Shown in pieces: positions 27,485-35,761 of a stretch of 58,872 nt of DNA. The stretch is from Nitrospirae bacterium YQR-1 (GTDB lineage: Bacteria > Nitrospirota > Thermodesulfovibrionia > Thermodesulfovibrionales > Magnetobacteriaceae). The stretch lies in assembly GCA_039908095.1 (NCBI GenBank), contig JAMOBJ010000021.1, positions 1 to 58,872 on the forward strand. Direction: 5' to 3'. A program made the translations under genes and the position numbers. Positions within the stretch are counted from its first letter, which is position 1, and the number at the start of each line of letters is the position of its first letter. The notes under the pieces are model-generated. The model was not told where the DNA came from, ran no database searches, and worked only from the letters and a program-made list of their open reading frames with translations.

Positions 27485-27849
27485 CGGAAAAGACGAAACT
27501 TGAGCTCGAAATTGAACAGTCGGAATCAGGTGGAGATAAAAAGAATAAATACTCTGTTATACATATTGTTATTCTGTTTTTTTTTATAATAATTACTTTT
27601 TCCGGCTGGTTTTTTTATTATAATGAACGCAGCAGATTAGAAAGTTTAAAAAAAGAAATAGAGACTATGTCGGCCCGCTTTGAAACCCTCAGTATTAAAA
27701 TAGATAAGTTATCCGTCGTTAAGCAAACGCAGGAAGTCCGGCCTGTGCAGCAGGAAGTTCAGTTGTTTCAGCCGGGAGTCCAACCAATTCAGCCGGGAGT
27801 ACAGCTGATTCAACCGGATACACTGCTAACACCAAAGCCGGCGCAGTAG
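27481..27849 (+). CDS. single-pass membrane protein with coiled coil and Gln/Pro repeats
   Basis: 122 residues from a TTG overlapping the AMMECR1 stop (TTTTGACG). One TM helix (about 26-46, VIHIVILFFFIIITFSGWFF) is followed by a short coiled coil (52-78) and a tail with three imperfect copies of QPGVQ(P/L)IQ. I do not recognise a family. By topology it would be an inner-membrane anchored periplasmic protein. Confidence 0.65.
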   Translation: MTEKTKLELEIEQSESGGDKKNKYSVIHIVILFFFIIITFSGWFFYYNERSRLESLKKEIETMSARFETLSIKIDKLSVVKQTQEVRPVQQEVQLFQPGVQPIQPGVQLIQPDTLLTPKPAQ

Positions 27850-27888
27850 GGAGTATTTATATAATTTAATTCAATATCTAAACTCAGG

Positions 27889-28419
27889 ATGGAATTATAC
27901 GAAAATAAAATGAAAACAACTGCTTTTTTATTATTATTTACACTGATGAGCTTTTATTGTGCTAATGTGGTGTTTTCCTCAGATGACATCATATGCAAAA
28001 GGTTTCTTTCTGCAATAAATGAAGCAAGGGCGGAAGCAAGGGCATGCGGCAAGGATGCTTTCAGAAAAACGTAGCCGCTTACCTGTAATGCAATACTCTC
28101 AGCCGCAGCGCGCACGCACGCACAAGATATGTCTGCCAATGATTACTTCTCACATGAATCCAAAAAGGGTGAGACAGTTAAAGAGCGGGTAGAAAAAGAG
28201 GGGTATCCTTTAAGATTTGTTGGAGAGAATATTGCACTGGGGCAGGAAACTCCCGGAGCTGTTGTAAGGGACTGGCTTAATAGTCCCGCCCACTGCTCAA
28301 ATATTATGAATCCAAACTATGCGGAGGTTGGCGCCTCTCTTATATCCAGGGAGAAACCGGCTGAAAAAAATATCAAGGGTAACTACTGGGTCGTGGTTTT
28401 TGGAAAGAAAAAAAACTAA
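27889..28419 (+). pseudogene. CAP (SCP/PR-1) domain secreted protein with an in-frame amber codon
   Basis: Two stretches in the same frame are separated by a single TAG at 28072-28074. The first has a signal peptide (MKTTAFLLLFTLMSFYCANVV from 27910, the likelier start) and the opening of a CAP domain (LSAINEARAEARACGKDAF). The second continues ...AARTHAQDMSANDYFSHESK, GENIALG and NPNYAEVGASL to a normal CAP end. The amber codon falls after RKT, where family members commonly have Gln or Pro, so CAG to TAG is the simplest change. CAP proteins are secreted; bacterial roles are poorly known. Read-through or sequencing error are alternatives to a dead gene. Confidence 0.85.
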
Positions 28420-28423
28420 TACC

Positions 28424-28490
28424 TCGCTACAATCCAGTCTTTTCTCTGCATCTTAAGATGACAGAAAACTATCTGCCGGAGTTAACTGCA
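28424..28490 (-). repeat. dispersed repeat B, copy 1
   Basis: On the minus strand it opens TGCAGTTAACTCCGGCAGAT and ends near GACTGGATTGT; about 40 bases match the copy at 46624-46800 almost exactly. It lies between two convergent genes and begins next to the stop codon of the NTPase gene at 28492, so it could act as a bidirectional terminator. Confidence 0.7.
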
Positions 28491-28491
28491 T

Positions 28492-29838
28492 TTAAAGCAA
28501 ACCGGCAAGTAAGTTAACCCCATCCCCTATAAACTTGCCGATAGTTTCTGCGCCTGAAATATAGTCTTTTGATGTTTTTAGAATCGTACCGGAGGTTTGT
28601 AGAATTCCCTTTATGCTGTCAGATAGGCCTTTCTTATCTATTGTGTCGTCACTGCCGGTGGCTTGAAGTTTTTTCACGGCCTGATTCAATGTACTGATTG
28701 CAGTGGTCTTATCGGTGTCATTTAGTGCAGAGTCATTAACAGCTTTGATGATATTACTTAGTGCGTTTATCAAAGCCGATCTTTCAGTTAAAATAATATT
28801 TCCCTTTGGGCAATGGTCTTTAAACCACTCCTTAAATATTTCACCTGCTATTTTGGGTCTGCTATGAACGCTTCTGTCTATAACCCCGTGGTATTTTAAG
28901 GTGGTCAGGCTGTCATCTACGTGAGGTGTCACATCGGGGTGAACGCCTCTCTTTATATTTTCATACGTAAGCATTCCACCCTCAGCCTCTGAGAGACAGT
29001 AATAAACCGTACATACATATTTATCGAATTCGGTAAGCCATGTTCTAAAATTATCGCATTGAGGTGAAAATGTCTCTTTAGCATTGTTTATGTCATGTAT
29101 ATCCACGTTATTGTCTTTTTTGACATTTTGTAGAATCCCCTGCATTATATATGGGTGGCGGCCTGTCAGATCAAAAAAATATTTCTCTACTTCCGGTAAA
29201 AACCCATGTGTAAACCCAAATCCGATTAATGCCCTCGCCGCCTCTTCAGTAACTATACCCAGGTACTTTTTCGTTAGAATATTCAGCGACGAGCCGGCAT
29301 ATATCAAGCTGGAAAGAGTTTTTGTGCCTGCCGCCACAAGCCTGAAGCGGTCTCTGTATTCCGAGGCTCTTAAAAAAAAATTAAGTTTTTCGTAAAATGT
29401 CTCGTCAGGTAACCGCAGTGAGAGTTTATCCAGCCTGTTAATCAGAATTACTATCTGCCAGTTTTCTCCATATTCCGATTTTATCGCAGATTTGGCTTTT
29501 TCGATGTTATGCAAAAAATTATCAAATTTGTCTTCATTTTTATTTGTATAGGGTGGCGCTGTTTGTTTAAGCCCTTTAACTGTTATATCATAAATTTTCT
29601 TATACAGGTCGTTTAATGTCATTTTTTTGTCTAATGTGCGTATATCCAGATAGCAAGGCTTTACGGAAGGGTTAGTGCTGAGTTCCTTTTTGATTTTTAA
29701 CAGTATGGCGGTCTTCCCTGTACAGTCTCCGCCTATGATAGCAAATGAGACGCCATTTCTTAATCCGTTCCTTATCTCTTCTAAAATGTCATCGTGCCCC
29801 ACAAATACGTTTTCCGGATTTGTAAAGTTATATTTCAT
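28492..29838 (-). CDS. STAND/AAA-type NTPase with degenerate Walker B and hydrophobic C-terminus
   Basis: 448 residues. Walker A is intact (GGDCTGKT, 36-43). The Walker B position reads ILINRLDKL (131-139), where related ATPases have (I/L)DE(I/V)DKL, so the usual Asp-Glu pair is Asn-Arg. A lid and winged-helix region follow (about 190-340, GRHPYIMQGIL). The last 100 residues are a different helical module ending in a hydrophobic stretch (about 425-448, TIGKFIGDGVNLLAGLL) that could insert into a membrane or bind a partner. Directly downstream of the WD40 ATPase, 3 bases apart. Function unknown. Confidence 0.8.
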   Translation of the reverse strand: MKYNFTNPENVFVGHDDILEEIRNGLRNGVSFAIIGGDCTGKTAILLKIKKELSTNPSVKPCYLDIRTLDKKMTLNDLYKKIYDITVKGLKQTAPPYTNKNEDKFDNFLHNIEKAKSAIKSEYGENWQIVILINRLDKLSLRLPDETFYEKLNFFLRASEYRDRFRLVAAGTKTLSSLIYAGSSLNILTKKYLGIVTEEAARALIGFGFTHGFLPEVEKYFFDLTGRHPYIMQGILQNVKKDNNVDIHDINNAKETFSPQCDNFRTWLTEFDKYVCTVYYCLSEAEGGMLTYENIKRGVHPDVTPHVDDSLTTLKYHGVIDRSVHSRPKIAGEIFKEWFKDHCPKGNIILTERSALINALSNIIKAVNDSALNDTDKTTAISTLNQAVKKLQATGSDDTIDKKGLSDSIKGILQTSGTILKTSKDYISGAETIGKFIGDGVNLLAGLL

Positions 29839-29841
29839 TTT

Positions 29842-32800
29842 TTATGACCTCCATTTTATCCATTCTCTGAAAAACTTAGCTCTGAAAAAAACTCTGCCCT
29901 CTATACTTTCAACCAGCGTGTAGCGCTTCATGTTTGCCATTGCGTCAAAGAGTTCTTTTTGGTTGCCTGCCTCAGGATACCCCTCCATGCCGGCAGCGTT
30001 AATAAGTCTGATTAACTCTTTTTCGTCATCTCGCATTTCATCTAATACTGATTCCTTGTAATGCCCCCCGACTTCGTTTTCACTAAAGGTTTTTAAAATC
30101 ATTCCGGCTGTCTCTTCAACTCTGTTAATACTAACTTTCTTAATCTCTCCCTTGTCTGTTGCGTAGCTTGCAAACACTCTTGAAATGAAAGGGTCGCCGC
30201 CTGTGTATTCAAATATTTTTTCGGCTGCTCCATCATCCCAATAAATATCTTTCCAAAGCCCGATTTCCTTTATCATTGTAACGGTGTCATTTAAGTTGAA
30301 AAAACTAAGAAACTCCTCCTGGAACGAGTTATACATTGGGTTTTCATGAATTGTCTCAATAAGTTTGTTATGTCTGTTTACATCCGGTCTGTAAGATGTT
30401 GTAACCGTGGTAAGGCAATTGTGTGTTTGAGCCAATCCACGCAGCACGCTAAAAAGGTTTACGTATTCTGCCAGAGACTTTTCATTGTCTTTAACTCTTC
30501 TGTCGGTAAACAGTTTATCTATTTCATCAAAAAAGATAATAACCCTTTCGGCTTGTTTTGCCTTTCTCCAAATTTCAACATAGTGCAAAAACAGCCTTTG
30601 AAAAGTATCCTTGTTTATAATTGAGGGAATCTTAGGCAGGTGTTTTATATTGTTGGCTTTAAGCTTATTATATAGTTTAGTCAGGATTTGTTCAAAGAGC
30701 CATTGGGCACTATCTGTGGGAGTGCAATAAATAAAAGCAGTCGGAGTTTTTACCAGTTGCTGAATAAGTTGATTAGTTAAAGAAGTTTTGCCCACTTTTC
30801 TGAGACCGCATATGCAAACATGCTGCCCCTGGGAAATAACTCTTAAGATGTTCTGGATATTTTCCGCTCTGCCGTAAAACCACACAGGATCGGTAATTGC
30901 AACTTTGTCGAGATATGGATCGGTTCTTGTTGTATATGGATTTTCAAGTCTCTGTAAATCATCCGCACACTTAGCACCTTGTAACGATTCCTCTAGAATT
31001 GGTGAGTAGAGAGGGATTATATCCATCGCTGTGCCGTAGCTGGTTCTTAATTTCTTCACTCCCTCGTTTACGTTGTGTTTCTCTTCTTTATAGATAAGAT
31101 ATATTTTTGATTTTACGCTATCCTTAATGGCAGCGCTGATATGCGTGCATCCTGTGATTTTTCCATCTTTCCAAAGAGAGGCCAATACAGGTATCTGTGC
31201 CCCTTGTTTGTGTAAAATATAAAGCTCTTTTTTAATATTTGTAATTTTTGTAAAACCGGCTTTCTTAAAAAACTCTCTAGCTACCACTATAGGGTCAGTT
31301 CGTCTGACAAATAATAGATACATGATGACAAATGTCGTTATTAAAAAGACGGAACCTCCACCCGCCCATCTCCTTTTATTTTCGCTTGTATCCAGCCAGA
31401 GTTTTATCGGCATGGGTTCTATTACCGGCTGTATGGCGTCAAACTCCGACATTAGTTTTTCGTTTCTTTTTAGCGTTTTCCCGTAATATTTAAGTGGATA
31501 AATCGGCAGCAGTTTGTTGTCAAATCTGACAGCCATGTATTCATCCCCTTGCAAAGATGAATTATAGACGAGCTTTTTTTCATTAAAAGTTATCCACTCA
31601 TTGCCGGGCAAATATGCCGTTATTGAAACTTGTTTGCCCGTTTCGGTGCTCCAGATTCTTTGAGTGCCTTCACTTCCAGAGACTATAAATTTACCGTCAG
31701 GGCTAAAGCTTACGCTGGTTACCGTGTTAGAATGTCCGGAGATATTGCGAATGAGAGAGCCTGTGGCAGCATCCCATAGTTTTACTGTGTTATCCCCACT
31801 TCCAGAGACTATAAATTTACCGTCAGGGCTAAAGCTTACGCTGGTTACCCAGTTAGAATGTCCGGAGATAGTGCGAATGAGAGAGCCTGTGGCGGCATCC
31901 CATAGTTTTACTGTGTTATCCCTACTTCCAGAGACTATGAATTTGCCGTCAGGGCTAAAGCTTACGCTGGTTACCCAGTTAGAATGTCCGGAGATAGTGC
32001 GAATGAGAGAGCCTGTGGCAGCATCCCATAGTTTTACTGTGTTATCCCTACTTCCAGAGACTATGAATTTGCCGTCAGGGCTAAAGCTTACGCTGGTTAC
32101 CCAGTTAGAATGTCCGGAGATATTGCGAATGAGAGAGCCTGTGGCAGCATCCCATAGTTTTACTGTGTAATCCCCACTTCCAGAGACTATGAATTTGCTG
32201 TCAGGGCTAAAGCTTACGCTGTTTACATTGTTAGAATGTCCGGACATAGTGCGAATGAGAGAGCCTGTGGCAGCATCCCATAGTTTTACTGTGTCATCCT
32301 CACTTCCAGAGACTATAAATTTACTGTTAGGGCTAAAGCTTACGCTGGTTACCGTGTTAGAATGTCCGGAGATAGTGCGAATGAGAGAGCCTGTGGCAGC
32401 ATCCCATAGTTTTACTGTGTCATCCTCACTTCCAGAGACTATAAATTTACTGTTAGGGCTAAAGCTTACGCTGGTTACACTGTTAGAATGTCTGGACATA
32501 GTGCGAATGAGAGAGCCTTTGGCAGCATCCCATAGTTTTACTGTGCTATCCCAACCTCCAGAGACTATAAATTTGCTGTCAGGGCTAAAGCTTACGCTGG
32601 TTACATAGATAGAATGTCCGGACATGGTGCGAATGAGAGCGCCTGTGGCAGCATCCCATAGTTTTACTGTGCTATCCCCACTTCCAGAGACTATAAATTT
32701 GCTGTCAGAGCTAAAGCTTACGCTGGTTACATAGATAGAATGTCCGGACATAGTGCGAATGAGAGAGCCTGTGGCAGCATCCCATAGTTTTACTGTGTTA

Positions 32801-33480
32801 TCCCTACTTCCAGAGACTATGAATTTGCCGTCAGGGCTAAAGCTAACGCTGGTTACATTGTTAGAATGTCCGGAGATAGTGCGAATGAGAGAGCCTGTGG
32901 CGGCATCCCATAGTTTTGCAGTTTTATCATCACTTCCAGAGACTATAAATTTACCGTCAGGGCTAAAGCTTACGCTGGTTACCGTGTTAGAATGTCCGGA
33001 GATAGTGCGAATGAGAGAGCCTGTGGCGGCATCCCATAGTTTTACTGTGTTGTCTTCACTTCCAGAGACTATAAATTTACCGTCAGGGCTAAAGTTTACG
33101 CTGGTTACCGTGTTAGAATGTCCGGAGATAGTGCGAATGAGAGAGCCTGTGGCGGCATCCCATAGTTTTACTGTGTCATCCCTACTTCCAGAGACTATAA
33201 ATTTGCCGTCAGGGCTAAAGCTTACGCTGGTTACATTGTTAGAATGTCCGGAGATAGTGCGAATGAGAGAGCCTGTGGCAGCATCCCATAGTTTTACTGT
33301 GCTATCCAAACTTCCAGAGACTATAAATTTACCGTCAGGGCTAAAGCTTACGCTGGTTACCCAGTTAGAATGCCCAAGCTGCAAAAAAATTTCTGCAACA
33401 TGCGGCTTACCGCTGCAGTTTAAAAGCAAAAGAACCGTAACAACCAGCGTAACCTTAATTGCAGCAGTTAGTGATTTCAT
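29842..33480 (-). CDS. WD40-repeat (14-blade) transmembrane STAND-type ATPase
   Basis: 1212 residues. An N-terminal lipoprotein-type signal (VVTVLLLLNC, Cys21) is followed by 14 consecutive 42-residue WD40 repeats (36-618), enough for two seven-blade propellers. One TM helix lies at about 709-725. A 100-residue domain of unknown type follows (about 726-830). An AAA/STAND ATPase domain then shows Walker A CGLRKVGKTSL (about 891-901) and Walker B IIFFDEIDKLF (about 981-991), and a winged-helix-like end. If the signal is cleaved, the propellers face the periplasm and the ATPase the cytoplasm. Such repeat-sensor plus ATPase layouts occur in signalling and in immunity; neither role is shown. Companion NTPase downstream. 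Confidence 0.88.
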   Translation of the reverse strand: MKSLTAAIKVTLVVTVLLLLNCSGKPHVAEIFLQLGHSNWVTSVSFSPDGKFIVSGSLDSTVKLWDAATGSLIRTISGHSNNVTSVSFSPDGKFIVSGSRDDTVKLWDAATGSLIRTISGHSNTVTSVNFSPDGKFIVSGSEDNTVKLWDAATGSLIRTISGHSNTVTSVSFSPDGKFIVSGSDDKTAKLWDAATGSLIRTISGHSNNVTSVSFSPDGKFIVSGSRDNTVKLWDAATGSLIRTMSGHSIYVTSVSFSSDSKFIVSGSGDSTVKLWDAATGALIRTMSGHSIYVTSVSFSPDSKFIVSGGWDSTVKLWDAAKGSLIRTMSRHSNSVTSVSFSPNSKFIVSGSEDDTVKLWDAATGSLIRTISGHSNTVTSVSFSPNSKFIVSGSEDDTVKLWDAATGSLIRTMSGHSNNVNSVSFSPDSKFIVSGSGDYTVKLWDAATGSLIRNISGHSNWVTSVSFSPDGKFIVSGSRDNTVKLWDAATGSLIRTISGHSNWVTSVSFSPDGKFIVSGSRDNTVKLWDAATGSLIRTISGHSNWVTSVSFSPDGKFIVSGSGDNTVKLWDAATGSLIRNISGHSNTVTSVSFSPDGKFIVSGSEGTQRIWSTETGKQVSITAYLPGNEWITFNEKKLVYNSSLQGDEYMAVRFDNKLLPIYPLKYYGKTLKRNEKLMSEFDAIQPVIEPMPIKLWLDTSENKRRWAGGGSVFLITTFVIMYLLFVRRTDPIVVAREFFKKAGFTKITNIKKELYILHKQGAQIPVLASLWKDGKITGCTHISAAIKDSVKSKIYLIYKEEKHNVNEGVKKLRTSYGTAMDIIPLYSPILEESLQGAKCADDLQRLENPYTTRTDPYLDKVAITDPVWFYGRAENIQNILRVISQGQHVCICGLRKVGKTSLTNQLIQQLVKTPTAFIYCTPTDSAQWLFEQILTKLYNKLKANNIKHLPKIPSIINKDTFQRLFLHYVEIWRKAKQAERVIIFFDEIDKLFTDRRVKDNEKSLAEYVNLFSVLRGLAQTHNCLTTVTTSYRPDVNRHNKLIETIHENPMYNSFQEEFLSFFNLNDTVTMIKEIGLWKDIYWDDGAAEKIFEYTGGDPFISRVFASYATDKGEIKKVSINRVEETAGMILKTFSENEVGGHYKESVLDEMRDDEKELIRLINAAGMEGYPEAGNQKELFDAMANMKRYTLVESIEGRVFFRAKFFREWIKWRS
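31630..33378 (-). repeat. tandem 126-bp repeats encoding the WD40 blades
   Basis: Fourteen units of 126 bases (the last shorter and divergent), with long identical runs between neighbours. The most identical units are near the C-terminal side (units 11-13). Such arrays change copy number easily by recombination. Confidence 0.9.
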
Positions 33481-33784
33481 TAATTATCAGCCCATTCCTT
33501 TTATATTTATTATTAACTTTATCATCTTCTTGTAATGTCTGAGTGATGATGCAATATAGTTTATCAAAAAATAATAAGATATTGCAAATATATAGAGAAT
33601 TGTACCATAGAGAATATAATAAGAGCATTATGTTTTTTTATCAGACGAATTTCGGTTTGCTTACCTATATGTCGGATTTCGGGGAGGAGAGCATCATTTA
33701 TTTTTTCCCATCAAATGTCGTAAAATCTGTTAAAATAGCATGTCTGTAATAAGTTGAATTTGGTATATCCGGAGATTATCGCTT
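33481..33784. other. divergent intergenic region
   Basis: Separates the WD40 gene (minus) from the transporter adaptor gene (plus) and should hold both promoters. Very AT-rich. A 68-codon open frame at 33543-33749 has no recognisable content and is not called. A GGAG site precedes the ATG at 33785. Confidence 0.5.
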
Positions 33785-34993
33785 ATGCCTGATGTTGAAC
33801 TCAGTGACCTTAAAATAGAGAAAACTGCATTTGTTAAACAAAAGCGGCACAAGAGGTCTTTCTATTTCATAACTGCGCTGTTGTTAATAACCGTAGCCGT
33901 TGCATATTACATCAATGCGGGCAGGGTTCTGAAAATCGACGTCTCTGTGGCCTCGCTAATGTATCCGTCTGAGCCGGTAACCGTACTAAATGCCAGCGGA
34001 TATGTGGTTGCACAGAGGAAATCCGCCGTTTCTTCAAAAATTACCGGACGGCTGGTTTCCATTAACGTTGAGGAAGGAAGCCGGATAAAAAAAGGCGATA
34101 TACTTGCAAGGCTTGAAAGTGACGATGTTGTCAGCGCAAGGCAACAGGCATCAGCCAACCTTGCAGTATCTAAAAACGAGCTTGCACTGGCTGCCGCCCA
34201 GCTTAAAGACGCCGAGTTAAACTATAACCGGCTAAAAAAACTCTCCGAGGCGGATTTTATTTCCCGCTCGGAATACGACACCGCACTGATGAAGTACAAG
34301 ACGGCTTTAGCTCAAAAAGATGCAGCACTCTCTAAAATCAGAGCCGGCGGGGCAGCCCTGCGCTCTGCGGATGTTTTAGTTGAATACACAGTAATACGTG
34401 CTCCCTTTGACGGCGTGGTTCTTACAAAAAACGCCGATGTCGGAGACATTATCACCCCGCTTGGCGCCGCCGCTAACGTTAAGGCCGCTGTTGTCAGCAT
34501 CGCAGACTTAAGCTCCCTTATGGTGGAGGTGGACGTCTCAGAGTCCAACATAGCAAAGGTCAAAAACGGCCGGCCTTGCGAGATAACTCTGGATGCCATA
34601 CCAGATAAACACATAAGCGGAAACGTTCATATGATAGTCCCCACGGCAGACAGAACCAAAGGGTCCGTCACTGTTAAAGTTAATTTTATTGATAAAGACC
34701 CGGCAATCCTGCCTGAGATGAGCGCTAAGGTTGCATTCCTGTCCAGAGCTATAACTGATTCTGAAAAACACCCCCGCATAGTGATTAACACCGCTGCCGT
34801 TTCAAAGAACAGACAGTCGGTGTTTATTATTACTAAGGAAAATACTGTAAAGGAAACCGCTGTAAAAACCGGTGAGACCTTTCCAGGTGATATGATTGAG
34901 ATTACAGAGGGCCTTACGGTAGGCGACAGAGCCGCCTCATCTGAAATATCCAGACTCAGAGACGGCCAAAAAATTAAAATTAAAGAGAAGTAA
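33785..34993 (+). CDS. efflux transporter periplasmic adaptor (HlyD/MacA family)
   Basis: 402 residues. A cytoplasmic N-tail and one TM helix (about 24-44) precede a biotinyl-lipoyl-like segment (SINVEEGSRIKKGDILARLES). An alpha-hairpin coiled coil (about 110-185) follows, then the second lipoyl half (VIRAPFDGVVLTKNADVGD) and beta-barrel and membrane-proximal domains. It would link the ABC permeases encoded next to an outer-membrane channel, which is not encoded here. First gene of a four-gene MacAB-like operon. Confidence 0.92.
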   Translation: MPDVELSDLKIEKTAFVKQKRHKRSFYFITALLLITVAVAYYINAGRVLKIDVSVASLMYPSEPVTVLNASGYVVAQRKSAVSSKITGRLVSINVEEGSRIKKGDILARLESDDVVSARQQASANLAVSKNELALAAAQLKDAELNYNRLKKLSEADFISRSEYDTALMKYKTALAQKDAALSKIRAGGAALRSADVLVEYTVIRAPFDGVVLTKNADVGDIITPLGAAANVKAAVVSIADLSSLMVEVDVSESNIAKVKNGRPCEITLDAIPDKHISGNVHMIVPTADRTKGSVTVKVNFIDKDPAILPEMSAKVAFLSRAITDSEKHPRIVINTAAVSKNRQSVFIITKENTVKETAVKTGETFPGDMIEITEGLTVGDRAASSEISRLRDGQKIKIKEK

Positions 34994-34994
34994 G

Positions 34995-35708
34995 ATTAAA
35001 CCAATAGTAGAAATAGAAAACGTTTGGAAATCATATATGCGCGGAAGCGAGAAGATTCCCGTGCTTGAGGGGTTAAACCTGTCTGTGGAAGAGGGAGAGT
35101 TTTTAGCTTTGATGGGGCCGTCGGGCTCAGGTAAGACTACCCTTTTAAATCTGATAGCGGCAATAGACCGCTCAGAAGGAGGCAGCATAGTAGTCGGCGG
35201 TGTGGATATTACATCATTAAACGACAGTGAATTATCCCGATGGCGGGCAACTCATGTGGGTTTCATTTTTCAGTTTTATAATCTTATCCCTGTACTTACT
35301 GCACAGGAAAATGTGGAACTTCCGCTGATATTGACAGGCCTTAGTAAAAAAGACCGGCTTGCGCACGCAACAGCAGCCCTGAGGGTGGTGAGTCTCTCCG
35401 ACCGGGCCAAACACTACCCGTCCCAGCTCTCAGGCGGTCAGCAGCAACGCGTTGCCATAGCACGCGCCATCGTTACCGACCCCACTATAATTGTTGCCGA
35501 TGAACCCACCGGCGACCTTGACCGCCACAGCGCTAAGGACATCTTAGAGCTTATGATAAAGCTCAATACACAACACGGAAAGACCATCATCATGGTAACT
35601 CACGACCCCAGGGCAGCCGAGACGGCACATCTTATCAGAAACTTTGACAAAGGCATCCTTACGGAATGTATTGAAAACCATCATGTTGGAAGAGCTGGAG
35701 TTCCGTGA
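34995..35708 (+). CDS. ABC transporter ATP-binding protein (MacB/LolD type), non-standard start likely
   Basis: Walker A GPSGSGKTT, Q-loop FIFQFYNLIP, signature LSGGQQQRVAIARA and Walker B IIVADEPTGDLD are all intact. The first ATG (35037) would remove the first beta-strand (VEIENVWKSY) that every ABC domain has. That strand is encoded in frame upstream, and the only plausible starts there are ATT at 34995 or ATA at 35004; no ATG, GTG or TTG exists before the adaptor stop. From ATT the product is 237 residues, normal for LolD/MacB ATPases. It powers the two FtsX-type permeases downstream. Confidence 0.9.
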   Translation: MKPIVEIENVWKSYMRGSEKIPVLEGLNLSVEEGEFLALMGPSGSGKTTLLNLIAAIDRSEGGSIVVGGVDITSLNDSELSRWRATHVGFIFQFYNLIPVLTAQENVELPLILTGLSKKDRLAHATAALRVVSLSDRAKHYPSQLSGGQQQRVAIARAIVTDPTIIVADEPTGDLDRHSAKDILELMIKLNTQHGKTIIMVTHDPRAAETAHLIRNFDKGILTECIENHHVGRAGVP

Positions 35709-35761
35709 GCAACGGGTATCTTTTTCGGAGAGCGTTTTTCAGGAGAAGACGGAAAACATAA

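Noticed and set aside
31630..33378. Tandem repeat looking CRISPR-like at first sight
   Set aside because: Units of 126 bases without unique spacers, in frame with a coding sequence; no cas genes.
31664..33535. Long open frames on the plus strand with repeats
   Set aside because: They are the antisense of the WD40 repeats; the 126-base period, a multiple of three, keeps them open.
33543..33749. 68-codon open frame upstream of the adaptor gene
   Set aside because: AT-rich, no domain, no good ribosome site; judged promoter region.
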